8,351 bases of DNA from an uncultured Eubacterium sp. Its GTDB lineage: Bacteria; Bacillota; Clostridia; Lachnospirales; Lachnospiraceae. Numbering within the stretch: position 1 is the first letter of the stretch; every line of letters starts with the position of its first letter. Both the position numbers and the translations under genes were made by a program. The stretch covers positions 1-8,351 of the forward strand of contig CAJTZN010000080.1 of NCBI GenBank assembly GCA_910584065.1. The letters run 5' to 3'. A model generated the notes under the pieces. It had not been told where the DNA came from and did not search any database. It saw nothing but the letters and a program-made list of their open reading frames with translations. This document shows, piece by piece, positions 6,190-8,351 of this stretch.

Positions 6190-6428
6190 TCTGCTGCCGG
6201 ATGCTTTCACAAATGTATCCATATGCTGGCAGTTGCCGTCATATGGGTACAACTGCTGCCGCCTGGAGAAATACTGTCAATTGGCAGCAGGGGGCTAATG
6301 GCATGTTTCATAAAAGCGGTTAGTCCGGACTTCCTCAGACATAAAGTGGCAGATGTTGAAATCACGTGTAGGCAACTGCTGACACTTGCTGTCAATTGAC
6401 AGCGGAGTGCGGACAGTTGGCAGCAGGG
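6190..6428. repeat. Cluster of inverted CAAYTG / CTGCTGCC sites
   Basis: A gene-free stretch holds seven related sites: CTGCTGCC (6191-6198), GGCAGTTGCC (6228-6237), CAACTGCTGCC (6250-6260), CTGTCAATTGGCAGCAGGG (6274-6292), GGCAACTGCTGAC (6371-6383), the perfect palindrome GCTGTCAATTGACAGC (6388-6403), and ACAGTTGGCAGCAGGG (6413-6428). They form two modules, each with a rightward CAACTGCTG facing a leftward TTGGCAGCAGGG, about 120 bases apart. The second module is a long dyad (6373-6419) around the palindrome. The layout suggests binding sites for a dimeric regulator or a recombinase. No function is assigned. Confidence 0.6.
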
Positions 6429-6710
6429 CTAAATATTTTTGGATGCTTCTGCCACTTTTTTGGCTACTCCCGGCTTGTCATTCTCGATAAGGTCAAGCAG
6501 AGCAGCAATGTCCTCCTTTAGATGTTGAGCCAGGGTAGCACAAGAGGGAGTTCCGGGAGCTTTGGTAAGCTCATAGATGTGCCCTCTTTCTAGATCTGTT
6601 AAATGGTTACTGATTTTGTCCAGTTCGATACTATAACGCGAAATATAAGAGGCTCCCTTTATCTCAGCAATTTTGGAGAGATCCTCGGTTGAGAATTTAT
6701 CGGTTTTCAT
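6429..6710 (-). CDS. Hypothetical 93-aa helical protein, possibly truncated
   Basis: I do not recognise the family. The protein starts MKTDKFSTEDLSKIAEIKG and is predicted to be mostly helical, with HIYELTKAPGTPSC in the middle and a lysine-rich end. It is not secreted and has no membrane segment. The frame stays open upstream, but from 6711 onward it runs antisense to the integrase remnant, so ATG 6710 is the sensible start. No ribosome binding site precedes it, which suggests either a lost 5' end at the junction with the integrase fragment or expression from an unusual leader. Its stop lies in the last site of the CAAYTG cluster. Clean amino-acid composition and persistent charge patterning argue for a real gene over a shadow. 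Confidence 0.55.
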   Translation of the reverse strand: MKTDKFSTEDLSKIAEIKGASYISRYSIELDKISNHLTDLERGHIYELTKAPGTPSCATLAQHLKEDIAALLDLIENDKPGVAKKVAEASKNI

Positions 6711-6713
6711 TCG

Positions 6714-7037
6714 TTGGTTAAATGCCCGGAAATCGGGGATATGAAGCTTCAGTCGGTCCGGCCGGAACATATCCAGCGGATCCTTAACCGGATGAAACGA
6801 GAAGGATACTCCGGCGGATATGCGGAGGAACATAGGAGGCCGGAGCTGATGGAAACATTCTGCCTGCACTCCATGCGCCATACGTTTGCCACCAGAGCAT
6901 TGGAGAGGGGGATCCCGCCCAAAGTGGTCCAGAGTTATCTCGGCCATTCCACCATTGATGTGACTATGAACATCTACACCCATGTGACGGCGGAGCTGGA
7001 GAGGGAGGAGATCAGGAAGCTTGCGAACCAGTTCTGA
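6714..7037 (+). pseudogene. Tyrosine recombinase/integrase remnant with internal deletion
   Basis: The frame opens from TTG 6714, and the first ATG is at 6741. Residues about 8-38 (MKLQSVRPEHIQRILNRM, then EGYSGGYAE) match the end of a SAM-like core-binding domain. After about residue 40 the sequence jumps to the C-terminal catalytic part: HSMRHTFATRALERG (His52, Arg55), SYLGHS (His78) and NIYTHV with the nucleophile Tyr88. The segment between, which should carry the first catalytic arginine and the beta-hairpin lysine, is missing, and so is the N-terminal arm-binding domain. The join, near bases 6825-6850, keeps the frame. A normal integrase of this family has about 350-400 residues, against 107 here. 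It cannot recombine DNA by itself and marks a former mobile element. Confidence 0.88.
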
Positions 7038-7435
7038 TCAGGATTCACGGCAGGTCAGCAGGAGGCAGCAGGAGGAAACGGGTTATTCCTGCTCACAGGA
7101 TTTGGGATATTATTATCGGCAGAGGGAGTTGTGTTGAAGATATTAGAAGCAATATCTGATGGTGAAAATAGGATGAGTAATGAGATTTCTATTGCTTTAT
7201 TTAGGGTTTTTCATGTAACTTATAGTAATTCAGCATGGATTAGTATTATCATGGGGATTATATTGATAATTGTTGGAACACGAAGTAAAAACGTTAGTTA
7301 AGTGACATTGGATGCGGAAGGAGGTAATAAATAAAGAAGTGTAAACACAGCGAGGATAAAAAGATTTCTAAATCATAATTGCAGACTGTGGTCGAAAAAA
7401 GTACTCATTTTTCACAGAAAGGAAAGGGTGATCAT
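7038..7435. other. Intergenic stretch with one small ORF and an orphan ribosome binding site
   Basis: Apart from the small ORF at 7131-7301, this stretch has GCAGGAGG-type repeats just after the integrase stop and a strong GGAAGGAGG (7315-7323). The latter has no ATG at the proper distance: an ATA stands at the expected place and would begin a 15-codon frame. I find no promoter with both boxes at correct spacing for the downstream surface-protein gene. Confidence 0.5.
7131..7301 (+). CDS. Small putative membrane protein or C-terminal remnant of one
   Basis: From GTG 7131 the frame encodes 56 residues, from an acidic first part (KILEAISDGENRMSNE) to a hydrophobic helix (AWISIIMGIILIIVG) and a basic RSKN end. 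This is typical of a membrane anchor with its tail inside. The frame continues upstream, without an ATG, to the integrase stop and encodes a second hydrophobic stretch (GLFLLTGFGILLSAEGVV), so the piece may be the end of a larger two-helix protein that lost its start. GAGGGAG lies very close to the GTG. An in-frame ATG at 7173 is another option. No family is recognised. Confidence 0.4.
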   Translation: MLKILEAISDGENRMSNEISIALFRVFHVTYSNSAWISIIMGIILIIVGTRSKNVS

Positions 7436-8347
7436 ATGAAAAAAACATTAGTTGTAAGAATGCTAAAAGGGTTGCTTTGTTCGGTAATGGCATTAGCAAT
7501 GGCATTAACGGGAGGTCGGATTTCCAGTATTGGAAACGATAGTGGCGTCCCAGTTGCGCAGGCAGCGACAGTGAAAAAATGCTATACGATCCGCAACTCG
7601 AATACAAGAGTCTATTCCAATAAGGCGTTAACAAGCGGGAAGGGATGGATATTTCCTTCGGATCAGATAACAGTATATACAGTAACCAGCAGATATTGTT
7701 ATGTGGGATATCCAGTGTCTAGGGGAATCAAAAAAGGCTATATTGCTACAAACGCTATTTTGCTTTCAACCGGAGGAAAGACATATAAGAATAATGGCGG
7801 AAGTTTCAATACATACATTAGACCTGGCGCTGGGAAATATGGTACATCTACGAAAGGCGATTCAGTCACGATCCTTGGAACTTCAGGAAAATATACTCAG
7901 ATTAAGTATAATGTTTCCAATTATTACAAGTACGCATTTGCTTTGACATCTGATATCAATAAGTATGTATTGGGAAGATCGACAGTTGCAACTGCAACTG
8001 CTAATTCCATTTCGCTTACACCAGAGCAGGCAAAAACGCTAATGTTTCATGCAGAATATTATGCGAATACATACCCTGATTTAAAAGCTGCATTTGGATA
8101 TGATATTGGTAAATTGTACAATCACTATATCACATGTGGGATCAGGGAAGGTAGAAGCGCTTCGCCTATATTTGATCCAGTCTATTACTTGAATAATAAT
8201 GCGGATTTAAAAAGGGCATTCGGAAATAATTATACATTAGCGTACAATCATTGGATCCAATATGGATGTTCAGAAGGAAGGTCTTCAAGCAGATATTATG
8301 ATGCAAGGGCTAAAACCCCTTGTCAAAAACTTCTATTTTGCCAGTAA
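7436..8347 (+). CDS. Secreted surface protein with SH3-like domains and FD/YY-DLK-EGR repeats, apparently truncated
   Basis: This 303-aa protein has an export signal: MKK plus Arg8 and Lys11, a hydrophobic core at about 12-26, and likely cleavage after AQA43. Residues about 45-112 and 115-176 resemble two bacterial SH3-like domains (TRVYSNKAL, then KKGYIATNAIL; IRPGAGKYG, then GKYTQIKY), which usually bind cell-wall polymers. Residues 204-243 and 246-285 are two copies of a 40-residue repeat with the pattern YY-x5-DLK-x-AFG-x6-Y-NH-x3-G-x-x-EGRS, common in Lachnospiraceae surface proteins. A third copy seems to begin at YYDA (287), but the frame then leaves the pattern and ends TPCQKLLFCQ. 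ATG 7436 is chosen because the signal peptide starts there and GGAAAGGG (7421-7428) precedes it by 7 bases. The cell-wall role is inferred. A catalytic domain may have been lost. Confidence 0.8.
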   Translation: MKKTLVVRMLKGLLCSVMALAMALTGGRISSIGNDSGVPVAQAATVKKCYTIRNSNTRVYSNKALTSGKGWIFPSDQITVYTVTSRYCYVGYPVSRGIKKGYIATNAILLSTGGKTYKNNGGSFNTYIRPGAGKYGTSTKGDSVTILGTSGKYTQIKYNVSNYYKYAFALTSDINKYVLGRSTVATATANSISLTPEQAKTLMFHAEYYANTYPDLKAAFGYDIGKLYNHYITCGIREGRSASPIFDPVYYLNNNADLKRAFGNNYTLAYNHWIQYGCSEGRSSSRYYDARAKTPCQKLLFCQ

Positions 8348-8351
8348 ATTA

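Noticed and set aside
6207..6395. A 62-codon minus-strand frame across the inverted-site cluster
   Set aside because: No ribosome binding site and Ser/Thr/Cys-rich composition. The stretch is better explained by the repeated palindromic sites.
7315..7376. A 15-codon peptide starting at an ATA after a strong GGAGG
   Set aside because: ATA is almost never used as a bacterial start and the peptide has no recognisable feature. Recorded only as an orphan ribosome binding site.

Overview
The window looks like a chromosomal segment from a Clostridia-class Firmicute, most likely a Lachnospiraceae-type gut bacterium. This is inferred from the strong AGGAGG ribosome binding sites, the textbook SigA-type promoter, a GH127-type carbohydrate enzyme, and a secreted SH3 plus FD/YY-repeat surface protein of a kind common in that family. 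No taxonomic search was possible.

Layout: (1) 69-1979, plus strand: an intact cytoplasmic GH127-family glycoside hydrolase (putative beta-L-arabinofuranosidase), followed by a hairpin that separates it from a convergent gene. (2) 4215-2047, minus strand: a single-polypeptide restriction-modification gene (PD-(D/E)xK nuclease, N6-adenine methylase, one target-recognition domain). It is broken by two frame changes: one before the nuclease PD motif, and one at an A7 homopolymer inside the recognition domain. (3) 4216-5176: an AT-rich stretch with a 16-bp palindrome and the 3' part of a TIR-like / nucleoside-deoxyribosyltransferase-like protein that has lost its N-terminus. (4) 6134-5286, minus strand: a complete HicAB toxin-antitoxin operon with a consensus promoter overlapped by repeated operator-like sites. 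It ends with a third small gene that resembles only the C-terminal, toxin-binding half of a RelB/DinJ antitoxin. (5) 6190-6430: a gene-free stretch with an organised cluster of inverted sites built on CAAYTG and CTGCTGCC, including a perfect 16-bp palindrome. (6) 6429-7037: a 93-aa unknown gene on the minus strand abutting an internally deleted tyrosine integrase remnant on the plus strand. (7) 7131-7301: a small membrane-protein ORF. (8) 7436-8347: a secreted surface protein that appears to end prematurely at the right edge.

Taken together, 2.0-7.3 kb reads as an accessory island. Defence-type genes (restriction-modification, TIR-like effector, toxin-antitoxin) and integrase debris sit between a sugar-degradation gene and a surface-protein gene, and several members are decayed or could be switched by frameshift. 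The HicAB operon is the one clearly intact system. The most unusual points are the two-lesion restriction-modification gene with a homopolymer at the second break, the antitoxin-tail gene appended to hicAB, and the CAAYTG/CTGCTGCC site cluster.
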